In this document: positions 22,579 to 34,196 of the stretch, in pieces | Layout of the letters: the number at the start of each line of letters is the position of its first letter | Position numbering within the stretch: the stretch's first letter is position 1 | NCBI GenBank assembly: GCA_016630955.3 | Contig: CM050002.1 | Coordinates: 496,001 to 560,000, forward strand | Source of the DNA: Didymella arachidicola | Lineage: Eukaryota; Ascomycota; Dothideomycetes; Pleosporales; Didymellaceae | Length of the DNA stretch: 64,000 nucleotides | Direction: 5' to 3' | Made by a program: the position numbers and the translations under genes | Notes under the pieces: model-generated | Databases searched by the model: none | What the model was told of the DNA's origin: nothing | The model's input: the letters and a program-made list of their open reading frames with translations, nothing else

Positions 22579-23665
22579 TTAAGGGTGGAGTCTGAGGGAT
22601 GATTAATTAAGTTCCAGTCGTCCGGTTAGCGCTATGTGAGGGAGTTTTTGGATATGAGTATACCACGAAATGACATGTTTTCTCCACAGCAATTATGTTG
22701 TTGACCTGGTTCAGGAAGTGGTGTGGTCACACAGAACCGCGAACATCGAGCTTCGACATTGCCATGCATGCCTCTTCCATGGAAGCTCGTATCGAACTGC
22801 TCGTCGCCTTGCTTGCCTGTTGCAGCGCCTGGGCATATGATGGATAGCGAACGAGTTCTTAGCACCGCTGTGAGGTAATCCAGATGCAGGTCTGCCGTTG
22901 GACTAGGTGCAGATTGCCCTGGCGCCAGTGCTGAAGAATGGAACCGCACCTTAGCACGGTGATTCGACGAGAACACGGTGCAGAGTCTGCAGCCAGTGCG
23001 CAGTGCGCGCAGCACAGGGCTCCTCGCAGGCGGCCACAGCTGGGCCCAAGCAAGCCGGCGGGGACGTGAAACTGGTCGCTCGCAGTGGCTCGCAGTTCAC
23101 GACGCCCTCGCTCCAGCGAGCCTGAGGCACAGCAGCTGCAAGTCATTCACCGTACGGTGCACGGGGGTGGGCCTCTGTTAATAATGTGTGGCCGTGTGGC
23201 CCTGGATCGTGCAGAAGCGCTCCTCCAGCCAGCGAATCTGGGGAGCAGGGCTGCCACGCAGCCTTGTCGCAGCTCACCCAGGCGAGGCTAGGGAGAGAGA
23301 GCAATCGACGCGCTGGGTGGAGGGGCTGAGATCAAGCTTTCTTTCGGCGATCTTCTACGCCATCATCCCCAGGTTGCTCGGCTGTGAGCTTTGGTGCGTT
23401 TGGCACAAGGGCATTCGCTACCGACTGCCCGCCGCCACACACGACCAGCGGATTGGGCGGAGTCCAAGATTTGGGCGGATTGGTCCGGCACACTGCAAAG
23501 AGCTCTTGAAAGGCCCGTTCTTCACATCATCTGCTGCCCTCTCACTCGACCCCACCTCTCTCTCATCACCTCTCTGCTCAGGCAATCGTCTTGTACTTTG
23601 CTCCTAGTCTTCCTTTGCGTCGTCGGTGTTCTCTGCTTCGCTGCGGGAGTTTCTTTGGCCTTCAG
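22579..23665. other. Intergenic upstream of the RNA-binding protein gene
   Basis: No gene supported. The right part (about 23500-23665) is pyrimidine-rich (CTCTCTC tracts) and is probably the core promoter and first leader exon of the RNA-binding protein gene. Confidence 0.4.
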
Positions 23666-24043
23666 GTAAGCTGTCCTCCATTCGCACACCCCACTCACAT
23701 TTTTCGCGCTGCCTTGGCGGGCGGCCGCTGCGTGCGGCCTGGTGGTTGCATGCTCGCGGGTGACGCACATTTTCGGTGCATACTGTGCGCTCGCAATTGC
23801 AAGCCATTGCGATGCATGCATCTGCTCGCGAGCTGTGCTGAACCTTCTGACGTCGTCACCTGCACGGACGCACGCAGTTGCTTTTCCTTCACTGCCTGCG
23901 CGCTGCTGTAGCTGTGTCGCCGTGTCGCCGCCGACGCGCTTCTGCTACCCACCCTAGTCGCTGCTGCAGTCCTCCTCGCCTCGTGCTACGCCTGTGCATG
24001 TGACCTCTCTGTCAGACAGACGTACTGACTGTTGCTGCTGCAG
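23666..24043 (+). other. Candidate 5'UTR intron 1 of the RNA-binding protein gene
   Basis: CAG|GTAAGC donor at 23666 and an acceptor CTGCTGCAG ending at 24043, with a CTGAC branch site shortly before, fit a 378-bp spliced leader intron. Confidence 0.4.
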
Positions 24044-24246
24044 ATCTCAATAGAGCTTCTATCTCACGGCCACTCTTTCACCCTCCCGTCTTCGTCAGGC
24101 CCTTTTTGGATCGCGAGTCGGAGTTCAGTCTGTCGACACCTTTCCTGTCACCTACTTCCGCCGTCCTTGTGTCTGTTAGCTTCTGCGTGCCTCGCGCCTG
24201 ATCGCAACACGCCTCAAGTGAAAGAACGCACCACAGGTCATCAGTG

Positions 24247-24344
24247 GTAAGTGCAGCCTAGAGCATTTTCCATGCCCCTCACCTGCGCCTTGGCCGTCAC
24301 CAAATTCTGCGCCATTTCACCGTGCTAACGATCGTTTCTCATAG
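24247..24344 (+). other. Candidate 5'UTR intron 2 of the RNA-binding protein gene
   Basis: GTAAGT donor at 24247, branch GCTAACG near 24325 and acceptor TCATAG ending at 24344 form a 98-bp intron about 100 bp before the start codon. Confidence 0.5.
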
Positions 24345-24444
24345 ACTTTACAAACAACTTCGATCCACTATCATACTTACGCGCAATACTCTTAGTCGAC
24401 GCTCCACCAAATACCCGATCATCATTATTTGATCAATCGCGACA

Positions 24445-26540
24445 ATGAGCTTCCAACAGCAGTACGACCAGTACCAGGGCCAGCAGCCCGGCGAGCAGGG
24501 CCCCAACCCCAACGTCTCGCAGACCGATCTCGGCCAGCCCATGGACCAGTCTGGCGGCTTCCCTCCCCAGCAGATGGGCCCTCCCGGCAGTGCCGGCCCT
24601 GACGGCAACGGCCAGGGTGCCGGTAAGACTACCCTCTGGTGAGTCGCACGATACAATGGCTTGCAAGGGGCCAGCCAGGCGAGCATAAGGGCTAACAAGA
24701 ACCAGGATGGGCGAGCTCGAGCCTTGGATCGACGAGAACTTCGTCCGCAGCATCTGGTACAACATGGGCGAGACCGTCAATGTCAAGATGATCCGTGACA
24801 AATTCTCTGGGTAAGCAGAAAAAGTATGAGAGGGGTGATGTCACGCAGACTAATTTGTGCAGCAGTAACGCTGGATATTGCTTCGTTGACTTCGCCAGCC
24901 CTGATGCTGCGTCAAAGGCCCTCACCCTCAATGGCCAGCTTATCCCCAACTCCAACCGCCCCTTCAAGCTCAATTGGGCCTCTGGTGGCGGCCTCGCTGA
25001 CCGCAGCCGTGACGAGCGCGGCCCCGAGTTCTCCATCTTCGTTGGAGACCTAGGACCCGAGGTCACCGAGTTCGTCCTCGTTCAGCTCTTCCAGAACAAG
25101 TACACCTCCACCAAGTCCGCGAAGATCATGTCCGACCCCATCAGCGGCATGTCGCGCGGTTACGGTTTCGTCCGTTTCGCCAACGAGGAGGACCAGCAGA
25201 AGGCCCTTACCGAGATGCAGGGCGTTTACTGCGGTAATCGTCCCATGCGCATTAGCACTGCTACTCCTAAGAACAAGAGCGGTGGACCTGGTGGCCCTGG
25301 TGGTATGCAAATGCAGCAGGGCGGCGGAGGACCTGGTATGGGCATGTACTCAATGGGTGCTCCCCCCATGGGCTACTACGGCGCTCCCCAGCCCATGAAC
25401 CAGTTCACCGACCCAAACAACACCACTGTGTTCGTCGGTGGACTCAGTGGATACGTCACCGAGGATGAGCTCCGCTCCTTCTTCCAGGGTTTCGGCGAGA
25501 TTACCTACGTCAAGATTCCCCCTGGCAAGGGCTGCGGTTTTGTTCAGTTCGTCCAGCGTCACGCTGCCGAGATGGCTATCAACCAGATGCAAGGCTACCC
25601 CATCGGTAACTCGCGTGTCCGTCTTAGCTGGGGACGTTCCCAGAACAACTCTGGACCTGCCGGCACTCCTTACCGCCCGGCTCCTCCCCCACCGGTCTTC
25701 GGCCCTGGCATGGGTATGCCGCCCCAGCACCCCGGCTACGGAGGTGGTTTCGCTCCTATGAAGGTAAAGAACATCGAACAAGGCACGCAGAACTTGGCTA
25801 ACAATGTATCACAGTAAGCGCACTCTTTCTCTCTGTATTGTTTGCACGGCGCTTCTTCCACGGTTCCCCGTTGGCTTATTGCAATGACCCCTTTCACGAC
25901 TCGTCACACGACCTTCGAGCGATTTTGGTTCCTTTCTATACCTGGGTGGTTCTCCAAAAGTTCTAAGTTCATTCGATGACACCGATCTTGCACGAGGGCC
26001 TTAGAAGGGAGTCTTTGTATAACAGGTCATCTTTCTGCCCGCGGGTTTTCTTTCGGAGCTGGCTACTTCACAAGGAGCATCTGGAATACAGCTAGTCATG
26101 CGTACCAGGATTTGCTTTCTGTCGGATGCTTTTCCTTTACGAATGTGCGCTACTACGGTTCAGATTCGATTGGCTATCTTTCCAATCACATGGTTCTTTC
26201 GATGCGTTCTTTGTTTGTCTCGTGCTTTGCTTGATCATCTCTTCCATTTTTCGTGCGCAAGTCTGCGAGCTCAGGCGAATATTTGTCCAGGACTCGATTG
26301 TTAGGTCACATGCTAACAACAACCAACAGCCACTACCAGCAGCTGCCCCAGCAGCAGCAGTCCGCCGGGTATGGAGGACCTCCCGGTCTTCCTCAAGGCC
26401 TCTCGCAGAATGGCAGCTCTGGCGGTCTCAACGGCCTCGGGCCCCTCTCTCCTCGTGGTCCTGCGAGTCCCTCCAACGGCACCCCCGGTGCTTCCGATCA
26501 AGCGTTTTCGCAGCAACTGAACTTCAACAACAACTACTAG
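24445..26540 (+). CDS. Three-RRM RNA-binding protein (Nam8/Ngr1/Csx1 type)
   Basis: Four exons, 24445..24638, 24706..24810, 24866..25813 and 26330..26540, encode about 485 residues. The N-terminus is a Gln/Gly/Pro-rich low-complexity segment. RRM1 has LWMGEL (RNP2) and NAGYCFVDF (RNP1). RRM2 has SIFVGDL and GYGFVRF, and RRM3 has TVFVGGL and GCGFVQF. A Gly/Met-rich linker separates RRM2 from RRM3, and the last exon adds a Gln/Gly/Ser-rich tail. Such proteins bind U-rich RNA and act in splicing (Nam8) or stress-dependent mRNA stability (Csx1); which applies is unresolved. The second intron ends in CAGCAG, so two acceptors three bases apart are possible (exon 3 at 24863 or 24866). The last intron is 516 bp with a GCTAACA branch site; if retained, the frame stops after one codon. 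Confidence 0.9.
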
Positions 26541-27252
26541 AGTCTCGCGTTCAGCATCACTGGGCATAATCATCTGCGACATGATTTAGCGAGGAGTTAC
26601 GGTCCAATCATTACTCGGAAAATATTCTTTATGATTATGCGAAAATGGGAAACGCTTGCACTCTTCACCATATTGGGGCGGACATGTCGGCTTTTCAGCA
26701 CGTGCAATATGGCGTCTGGCGATAGTGATGTGCGTTGTGTGTTGTCGCTGTTCGATCTACAAAAGCTTGGCTTACGAGACTGTTGAAAAAGTACGAATTC
26801 TGCTGGCGTTGGACTGCTGTACTGCTGCCACTCTTACTGGTCTTGCTATTCAGCGCTCGCAAGCACGTTGTGCTTACGATTGCTTTACGAGAGGTTTAGG
26901 CGTGAAAAGCTAGATTTTAGTCATAGCTGACAAGTTCAAGACCTTCCTGTCACTTGGTTCCCCTGAGCTCATCTCCTCATGTCCGCTAATGCAGTCGCAG
27001 AGTTTGTTGCACCGTAGTTTCCCAGCACACCATCTTTGGTCATGATGGCGCAGGTGCAGCGGTCATGCACCGGGCTGCGGTCGCGCTTTCCTGATGAACG
27101 ACTTCCAGAGCGCTCTGTCCCTCCTTCCAGGGCTCGAACGCCCGAAAATAAATCCAAGCCACATCCTTCCTCTCTACACTCACGCAACACAGCTGCCGAT
27201 TTTTGGCTTTGCACACATTGCAACGTTGGACAGTTGTCATTGCTCGCCTGCC
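26541..27252. other. Intergenic, 3' flank of RNA-binding gene
   Basis: Contains the probable 3'UTR and the promoter of the next gene. The frame of the next gene stays open back to about 27094, so its start could lie there. Confidence 0.45.
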
Positions 27253-29557
27253 ATGCGCTACGACAATTGGGACGTTATCCTGTTCCCTGAAGACTCCAAC
27301 ATTCCCATACCGGAGTACAGGACAGCTTGTTATCTCTCTCGAGACGAAGGTAATCATCTGCGACCCACTACACGCTGCTCGGCAGTGTGCGTCGATGGAA
27401 TCTCGAACTGACACTGTTCACTAGATGGCCACGAACTACCAACGCTTCGAACGTACATCGGATCGCTGAAACCAGAGACACCTTTCCGTATCTCGTTACA
27501 TCACTGGGGTCCGCCAAAACTGTCGCCTGTGATGCAGGAGAAACAACGTGAACTCGGAGCGAGCGCCACCTTCACGGTCCAGGTTATCGTCGACGGTTCC
27601 AGGCTGTAGTAAGCTGGCTCTGATTATCTCCAGGCCGCCACATATCCCCTCCTGACAACAGACAGTCATGGCAGCTTTGAATTGAACAACTCTTCGCCAC
27701 AAGAGATTGGTACGTGACTCATGTCGAGCGTTGCGATGCGGTAGCAGCCAGGAAGCCCGCAGGTAATAGTCCGCGGCAGAGACTGACAGCCATCTAGCCT
27801 CTGAACAGCACTCGTTCAGATCATCCCGTACCAAAGAGCAACCTTCCAGCCAGGCAAAGCAACGATTGAGATTCCCACGAAGCGATAGAGGCGCCCTATT
27901 ACGGAGCTCGGCATGGCAGCCACGAGGTACGGACAACCGTATCAAAGTCCTGCTCTCAGAACGGCTCGTCAATGACAACGGTACACTTGGCCTGGACCAA
28001 TGGGACATTGTCTGCTTCTCTTTTCAGCATGCTCCGAGAGGTACACTGTGCGTCTCTTGAGTCTCGACATCATACTAACCCAACACAGAATTACTAGAGC
28101 AGGCTGGCATCGCGTACCCAGTCGTCGATCCTTTGCGTGCTCTAGTGGCTGAGCAAGCTACAGTTGCTGCACGATCAACCTCTCGCAGTACGATGGCCGA
28201 TGAGCTGCGAAGAGGATCTCACATACATTCTGAAACCTCGCCAGAGTCTGAATCTGAGCCCGTCAGACCTGTGAATGCTGTACCTCACCAGCAACATTCA
28301 AACCGAATGCCTTCATCATCACAATTTCCACCGCAATTCATGGCCCACAGAGGAGGTCATCCGGGCATCTCTTTCAACACGTACGGCAGTTTCGGTGATT
28401 CCGACTCTGTGAGCCTGAGATCATTTCCATCACAACGGTATGCTTCGAATATGTCTGGACTGGAGGGCTTCTATGACCCGGCCTTTCTAGCACAGGCAAT
28501 ACCACCTTGGGCGCATAACGCCCCCGCATCGGGACAGCTTGTCAATCCGATAGTGAGCAGCAAACGACAACGGAAAGATGCCAATACGCAGCAGGTTATG
28601 ATGGCGTTGCGAGACGACCAGTTTGGGCAAATTCTGAAGGCTCTCAGTCCCTCGAAAGCCGAGCGCAGTACGCCAAATGGTTTACCTATGCAAAGTCAGT
28701 CTCACCGTCCACCGAAGATGGGTGCCCTATCTGTGCCAGTTCGACCATCATCAGCGGCAATGGCGCTCACCGCTCCAGTTCATAATGCAACATCGCGCAG
28801 CCGAAGACCTTCTTCTGATCAGACAAATTTTGACGTAGCAGCGCCGTCCAAGCATACTAGCAGGAAGGACTACCAGGTTTTGAGGGGAAATACACCCATC
28901 CCTTTCATACTTGCCCCTCAGCGATTGGATTCTGACGTATCGATGAGAGATGGCTCACATGCTTCCAGCCTGTCTAAGTTCGAAGGAGACTTCAAAGGTG
29001 TAAGCAGCAAGGCTGGCTCCGCACACGCACCCACAACTGTGAAGAGCCGCAAGGAGGGTCTTGCCACCGAAATGGATGATTGCGTTGACCTTGATGTTCG
29101 CCACGACCAGAACCCGCTGGTGACTGACCCAGACCAGACACCTCACAATAACCATTTCGAGGTCATTGATGTCGACGCAATCGATCCGGGTTCAACAGCT
29201 GATCTTGCAAAACTGTCACCCTTCAAACCTAGCCACAAGGCAGGAATGTCAAGTGTCAGCAGCACAGGTCGCCTGGAGCGACAACTGTATAGTGCTTTGG
29301 GAGAAGAGCTTGGCAGTTTTGAGCAGCTGACTGGGAACGAGATGGGTCCAGAGCTTGCGCAAGTAACGGTCGGAGGTCATCACAGCGAGCTCAGTGGAAG
29401 CATCTTGCTCGATCCAGTCATCGAGCCGGCAAAGAGGAAGAGGCAGGGCACACTTGGTGGTGAGAGAGACCAGAGTCCGATCAAGAAGAAGGAGAGACAG
29501 GCAGCGGTCGAGGACGAGGATGTTTCTACCAACATGCCGCAACTGAGAGAAGACTGA
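27253..29557 (+). CDS. Fungal conserved hypothetical protein, disordered C-terminal half
   Basis: The five-exon model is 27253..27349, 27425..27605, 27666..27709, 27780..28040 and 28089..29557, giving about 683 residues. It begins MRYDNWDVILFPEDSNIPIP. The N-terminal half (about 1-210) is a folded domain common in filamentous fungi: EYRTACYLSRDEDGHELPTL, then TFTVQVIVDGSRL, DNRIKVLLSERLV, and DIVCFSFQHAPRELLEQAGI. The remainder is Ser/Pro-rich and disordered with charged segments near the end (PIKKKERQAAVEDEDVSTN), possibly nuclear. Exon 4's left border is uncertain: acceptors at 27779 with donor GTACGT, or 27789 with donor GTGACT, both keep the frame. A Met 53 codons further upstream is in frame. 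I know the domain from fungal hypothetical proteins but no function. Confidence 0.75.
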
Positions 29558-29723
29558 TCAGAAGACCGAGACTGCTAGCAGATACGCTCTTTTGTTGTAT
29601 TATCTATCAGCAACATCGGACTACATGCTAGACGATGTTGTAACGTATCAGACTTAGACCAAGATTGCAGCACCAGCCTCAAAGCAGGTCACTGTATTGT
29701 GATGTATCAATCTGATACTAAGC

Positions 29724-30617
29724 CTATTCCTTGAATCTCCCCCCCTCGCTGACATCCGGGTATACGTCAAACCGCCTTTGTGTGTATAGTGGAATCCCCT
29801 TCCGTGTCTCTTCAATCTTCCCGGTCTCCAGGTCTTGGATGACAATGCCCTCCTTCTCGTCCAGCTGCTGTAGTACATGTGCGTTTGGATCAACGACCAT
29901 ACTGTGTCCCCAAGCATTGTAATCGGCCTTCATATCTCGCGCCGGACTACACAGCCCCACGTACACCTGGTTATCTGTCGCCCTTGCCCTCGCCAGCAAC
30001 TCCCAATGCAGCGCGCCCGTGGTCAAGTTGAAGGCGCCAGGATACAGCAACAGAAACGCGCCCTTCCTCGCTGCGATGGTGGCCAGCTCAGGGAACCGTA
30101 TGTCGTAGCAGATGGCGATGGCAATCTTGCCGTACTCTGGCAGATCTACAATTGTGATCTTATTCCCTGGCGACAGCACTTCAGACTCGACGAATTTTAT
30201 CTTGCCCGGGATGTCGATGTCGAAGAGGTGCACTTTCCGGTGCGTCGCGATCAGGTCGCCCTTCGGCGAGAAGGTGAGCGATGTGTTGTACAGCTTCTTT
30301 GTGTCTGCAGAGTCGCGCTCGGGGATCGAACCGCCGACTAGGTATACGTTGGCCTCCTTGGCCAGCTTCGAGAGCTCGTGGAAGGTGGGCGAGGCGTCGG
30401 CCGAGGGAGGAGAGGGCTGCAGTGTCTCGGCGTACTTGTCGAAGTACTTTGTCCCGTACGGCGAGTTGAAGCATTCGGGGAGCACGACGAGGTTTGCGCC
30501 GGCTTTTGCGGCTTCGAGGACCTTGGAGCGCGCGTTGTGTAGGTTCGCGGTCTTGTCGGCGCCTGAGGCAAGTTGCACCAGCGCAAGCTTGAGGCTCTTC
30601 TTCAGAAGTTGTGACAT
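29724..30617 (-). CDS. Nitrilase-superfamily amidase (Nit2/Nit3, omega-amidase-like)
   Basis: A single exon encodes 297 residues from the ATG at 30617 (MSQLLKKSLKLALVQLASG). The Glu-Lys-Cys triad is complete: Glu48 in VVLPECFNSPYG, Lys128 in THRKVHLFD and Cys170 in ICYDIRFPEL. The stretch RARATDNQVYVGLCSPARD and the YNAWGHSMVVDPN segment are characteristic of branch 10 nitrilase homologues. Members hydrolyse alpha-ketoglutaramate/alpha-ketosuccinamate (Nit2) or repair deaminated glutathione (Nit1), in cytosol or mitochondria; the substrate here is inferred. The frame extends three codons upstream to a TTG, which I do not use as start. It is transcribed away from the Artemis-like gene. Confidence 0.92.
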   Translation of the reverse strand: MSQLLKKSLKLALVQLASGADKTANLHNARSKVLEAAKAGANLVVLPECFNSPYGTKYFDKYAETLQPSPPSADASPTFHELSKLAKEANVYLVGGSIPERDSADTKKLYNTSLTFSPKGDLIATHRKVHLFDIDIPGKIKFVESEVLSPGNKITIVDLPEYGKIAIAICYDIRFPELATIAARKGAFLLLYPGAFNLTTGALHWELLARARATDNQVYVGLCSPARDMKADYNAWGHSMVVDPNAHVLQQLDEKEGIVIQDLETGKIEETRKGIPLYTQRRFDVYPDVSEGGRFKE

Positions 30618-31241
30618 GCTGGGCAACTGTGTGAAGGGGAAGGGCGGCGAGCAACAGCAGTGAGTTTAGATTCAAGAATTGGGGTGGAAAGCAGCGGCGC
30701 AAGCACCTTTATGAAGCTGTCAAGCTGCGATGGAGCTGTTGGAGTAGCTGTTGGAGTACCGCGGGGTTTGGCCGGCGCCTTTGCCCGATGTCATCATGCC
30801 GGTGTTCGCTGTGCAAATGCCGACGGAAAAGGCAACTTACTCCAAGTCTTCAAAGCAAACTGGAGCAGTTCACTCCAAGTAGAAAAGACCTGAATTGCTT
30901 CGCCCAGTAGACATTGAGTTCTTGGTAGACTACGTATAGAAGGGGTTGGCGAATGGCTGCCTTCAATTGAGAAAACTGCTCTTGAAATGGCACATTCGAT
31001 ATCTCATTTGTGTGATTTACCGCCAAAGAGCTCTCTGCGGTGCTATTTCATATCACAAGACGGCGTTGGGAAACTGCAAATTGAGTAGTTAATTGGTGAC
31101 CAAAGAGGAAGTCACGCGCGCACGCGCCACTTCCGCGTCACTGTAACTTACACTCCATTCCTCGAACATTGCCGCCTGCATCCTGCACAACACCTTGGCA
31201 AACGTTGGAAATGACACTGACCCGACCAAAATCGCACGCTC
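30618..31241. other. Divergent promoter region, amidase / SNM1-like gene
   Basis: 624 bp between two divergent starts, no gene seen. The shared region may carry both promoters. Confidence 0.5.
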
Positions 31242-33387
31242 ATGTCCACCTTCAAAGGCATTGTTGCCGGTACGAGGCATCATCGCACCTAGACACCACG
31301 GCTGCAGCGCTAACCCTACGCGTCAGAATTCCCCCAGATCAGGCTCGACTACTTTCGGCACCAACCTGAGCACGAGGCACCCTTGGCGTGCTTCCTTAGC
31401 CATGTGCATTCAGATCATCTCATCGGGTTGGAGTCTTTTCGAGCTCCCTTTGTCTATTGCTCTGCTGCGACGCGTGAGGCACGTGAAATCCATAGCTTGA
31501 ACTGGATAGTCCTTCCTCTGCACTGGACTGACAGCATGGCAGATCCTTTTACGGCTAGAAAAATTCCACTACAGAGTCAATTTCGCCAAAGGCAGCCTTG
31601 AAAGCCGCAATGTTACCTACGACAGAAACATGCGCAAGCTCGCGAAGCCACTTCCTTTGGATACGCCTACTGTGATTGAACTGGCACCTAGAAACAACAT
31701 TCGTGTGACGCTCATTGATGCGAATCACTGCATTGGCGCTGTAATGTTTCTCATCGAAGGTGCTAGCAAAGCCGTCCTCTATACGGGCGACATTCGTGCC
31801 GAGACATGGTGGGTCAATTCGATCGTTCAGAATCCTGTGCTGGCACCCTACGCGCTCGGCCTTCGCCACTTGGACTGCGTCTATCTTGACACCACATTTG
31901 CGACGAAACGCGCTCCCTACAAGGAATTTCCCTCGAAATCGGATGGCATCAAAGAATTGTTAAAGAAAGTGAGCACGTATCCAGACGACACGATCTTCTA
32001 CTTCCACTCCTGGACTTTTGGTTATGAGCACGTTTGGATCGCTTTGTCATCATTCCTCGACTCGAGAATCCATCTTGATGACTACCGTACACGTATCTAC
32101 GGCGCATTATCATCGCTGGACAAGAACAGTCTCAGAGAAGTCGGTCTGGACGTGCAGAGCGAGAACAAGTTCCTGAAAGACAACTGCATCGAGATACGTG
32201 AAGCAGCTGCGCTGTGTGGGTTCAGGAATGGCAATCATAAGCAGCATGGTTGCTTGACGTCTTCAGAGACCGTCCGCATACACAGCTGCGAGCGCGGCAT
32301 GGGCTGCAGCATCGTCGATAAAGATACGGATGCGAAGATTGTACACATAATACCAATAATCTCCCGGTCTAACGGTATCGAGATCGCTGAGTTGGGTGCC
32401 GGCGGTGGTAAAGGTGACCTTGACCAGAAAGAAGAACTTGAGACAGCTGATATCGCTGCTGTTGGCAAAATGATAGAACTATGTGCCCAGTCTATCAAGG
32501 ACCCTGAGCTGCTCTCAAAAGTGCTGAAGATGCTTCAGTATTCCTTGACATCGGGCAGCGCCTTTGTGGACTTTGGACTGCACTTGCAGAGAGACAGCCA
32601 AATCAGCGAAAACGATCTGCCTCTGCAGAAATTTGTTGCCGCTCTGTCAACCAGCGCTTCCAAACAGCAGCAGGACAAGATCGAGCCTCACCAAAACAAA
32701 ACAATCCGGTTCCCGTACTCTCGGCACTCTTCCTACTCTGAGCTCTGCGAGCTTGTTGCTGCCTTCAGACCACGAGACGTATTTCCATGTACCGTTGACG
32801 AGGCAACGTGGAGTCCGGAGCTCAGTATGAACGCCCTTTTTGGCGAGTATTGCTCAGCACGAAGCTTCCGTCATGATGCCGAGATGATGCGAATCTTCAA
32901 GGCTAGACAGAACAATGGCCAGACGCAGAAGCGGGATCAAAGTCCAAGCCAGCAGGATACTCAGTTTGAAACTCCTCCCGAAATTACTGTCTCGAACATC
33001 TCGAAGCCGGGAGTCTTCAATATTGAGCCTGAAGTGCATTCAGAGCCAGCCATGGCAGGAGTAGACGAACCATTTGCAGACGTTACAGACGTAATTGGGG
33101 ATGAGGCTCTGAGAGAAAACCCAGCAGCCGCACGCAACAATACACCTGCAGTGCCTCCAGGGCCAAAGCCAAACCTGGTAAAGCAGACGGCGGAGGACCT
33201 TCTTAGAGGCACCCCAAACGGCCGCCCACGATCGTCTTTAGTGACGCCGAGACCATCAAGACCACACAAAAAGCGCAAGATGACTAATACGCACCTGGCT
33301 TACGAAGCTGCAATTGGAACATACCTGACCTGGGCTGACCTTGGTGGATTAGAGTCGACCAGGAGCAGGAACGACGATTTGCTTTGA
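31242..33387 (+). CDS. SNM1/Artemis-type DNA repair nuclease (metallo-beta-lactamase, beta-CASP)
   Basis: Three exons, 31242..31269, 31327..31478 and 31543..33387, encode about 674 residues. Exon 1 (MSTFKGIVA) joins EFPQIRLDYFRHQ through a 57-bp intron. Intron 2 seems to be GC-AG (GCACGT...GGCAG, branch CTGAC), giving CSAATREILLRLEKF, the family's usual sequence; GT donors here would add or change residues. Metal motifs: HVHSDH (35-40), LIDANHCIGAVMFLIEG, and YTGDIRAETWWVNS. The beta-CASP part includes LDCVYLDTTFA and later YSRHSSYSELCELVAAFRP, RDVFPCTVDEATW. The C-terminal about 180 residues are disordered. SNM1-family 5' exonucleases/endonucleases process interstrand crosslinks or DNA ends in the nucleus; Artemis versus Pso2 assignment is left open. 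Confidence 0.9.
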
Positions 33388-34196
33388 AGTATACAGGTTG
33401 AGAGGTTATTTCGTCCCCGACAACCCCCGCCCCATAACGTAGAATGGATCATTCAACCTTGGGTAACGACACTAGTGTTTGCGCGTGCATCCGCCGCATG
33501 TGTCGACGGTGCAGACTTGTACGTAGTGCAGGTCCCAGCAATATTCTGGTGGGCGAAATCGAATTGGGTAGCACCTTTGAAGAGAGCGGTCAGGCAGAAT
33601 GGTCGCTACGGACCTGCACCGACACTACTGTTATGTTCGGGAGAGCCCCGAGCATTACTCTTCTCAGAAGCAAGCGTTCGCTGCAGCTCCGACCATCATG
33701 CAGGGTCCAGAACGCTCGATGACCGTTTCGTGAGGTCCAACAGGTCACACGGCGAAAACACTGAGCCTCTGCGGCTAAGGTCCACCACAACACCACGCCA
33801 AACATCGTGAGTTCTGCTGCATTACAGCCGCATGACATTCAAAGACCAGGGTAAATTGCCCAACAGAGCATGGCTCGCGCCTCGGTAGGCACGGGACCGA
33901 GCTTGAAGGATCCCCACGCGGAGTTGGCGGATTACCATTCGTGGGCTTTTAGGCCTATTCTAATCTCCTGGCGGGGCCCAGGGCGACGTTTGGGGATAGA
34001 GGGGTACAACGCGCCGCGCACCTCGGAGCTCCACGTATAGATATGCCCCGCAATAAGGGCAGCTGACGGTCTTCTTCTGGACTTTTTTTCTTCTGGTTCG
34101 TACTATTTCTTCTGGAAATCTTCGAGATCCCTTCGTCTTCTTCGACTTCCTCATCTTCTCTTCCCAATCATTTCGACTGAGACACAGAGCGGCAAG
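33388..34196. other. Intergenic upstream of arabinitol dehydrogenase
   Basis: No gene supported. The 120 bases before the start are strongly pyrimidine-rich (TTTTTTTCTTCTGG), a common fungal promoter/leader composition. Confidence 0.5.
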
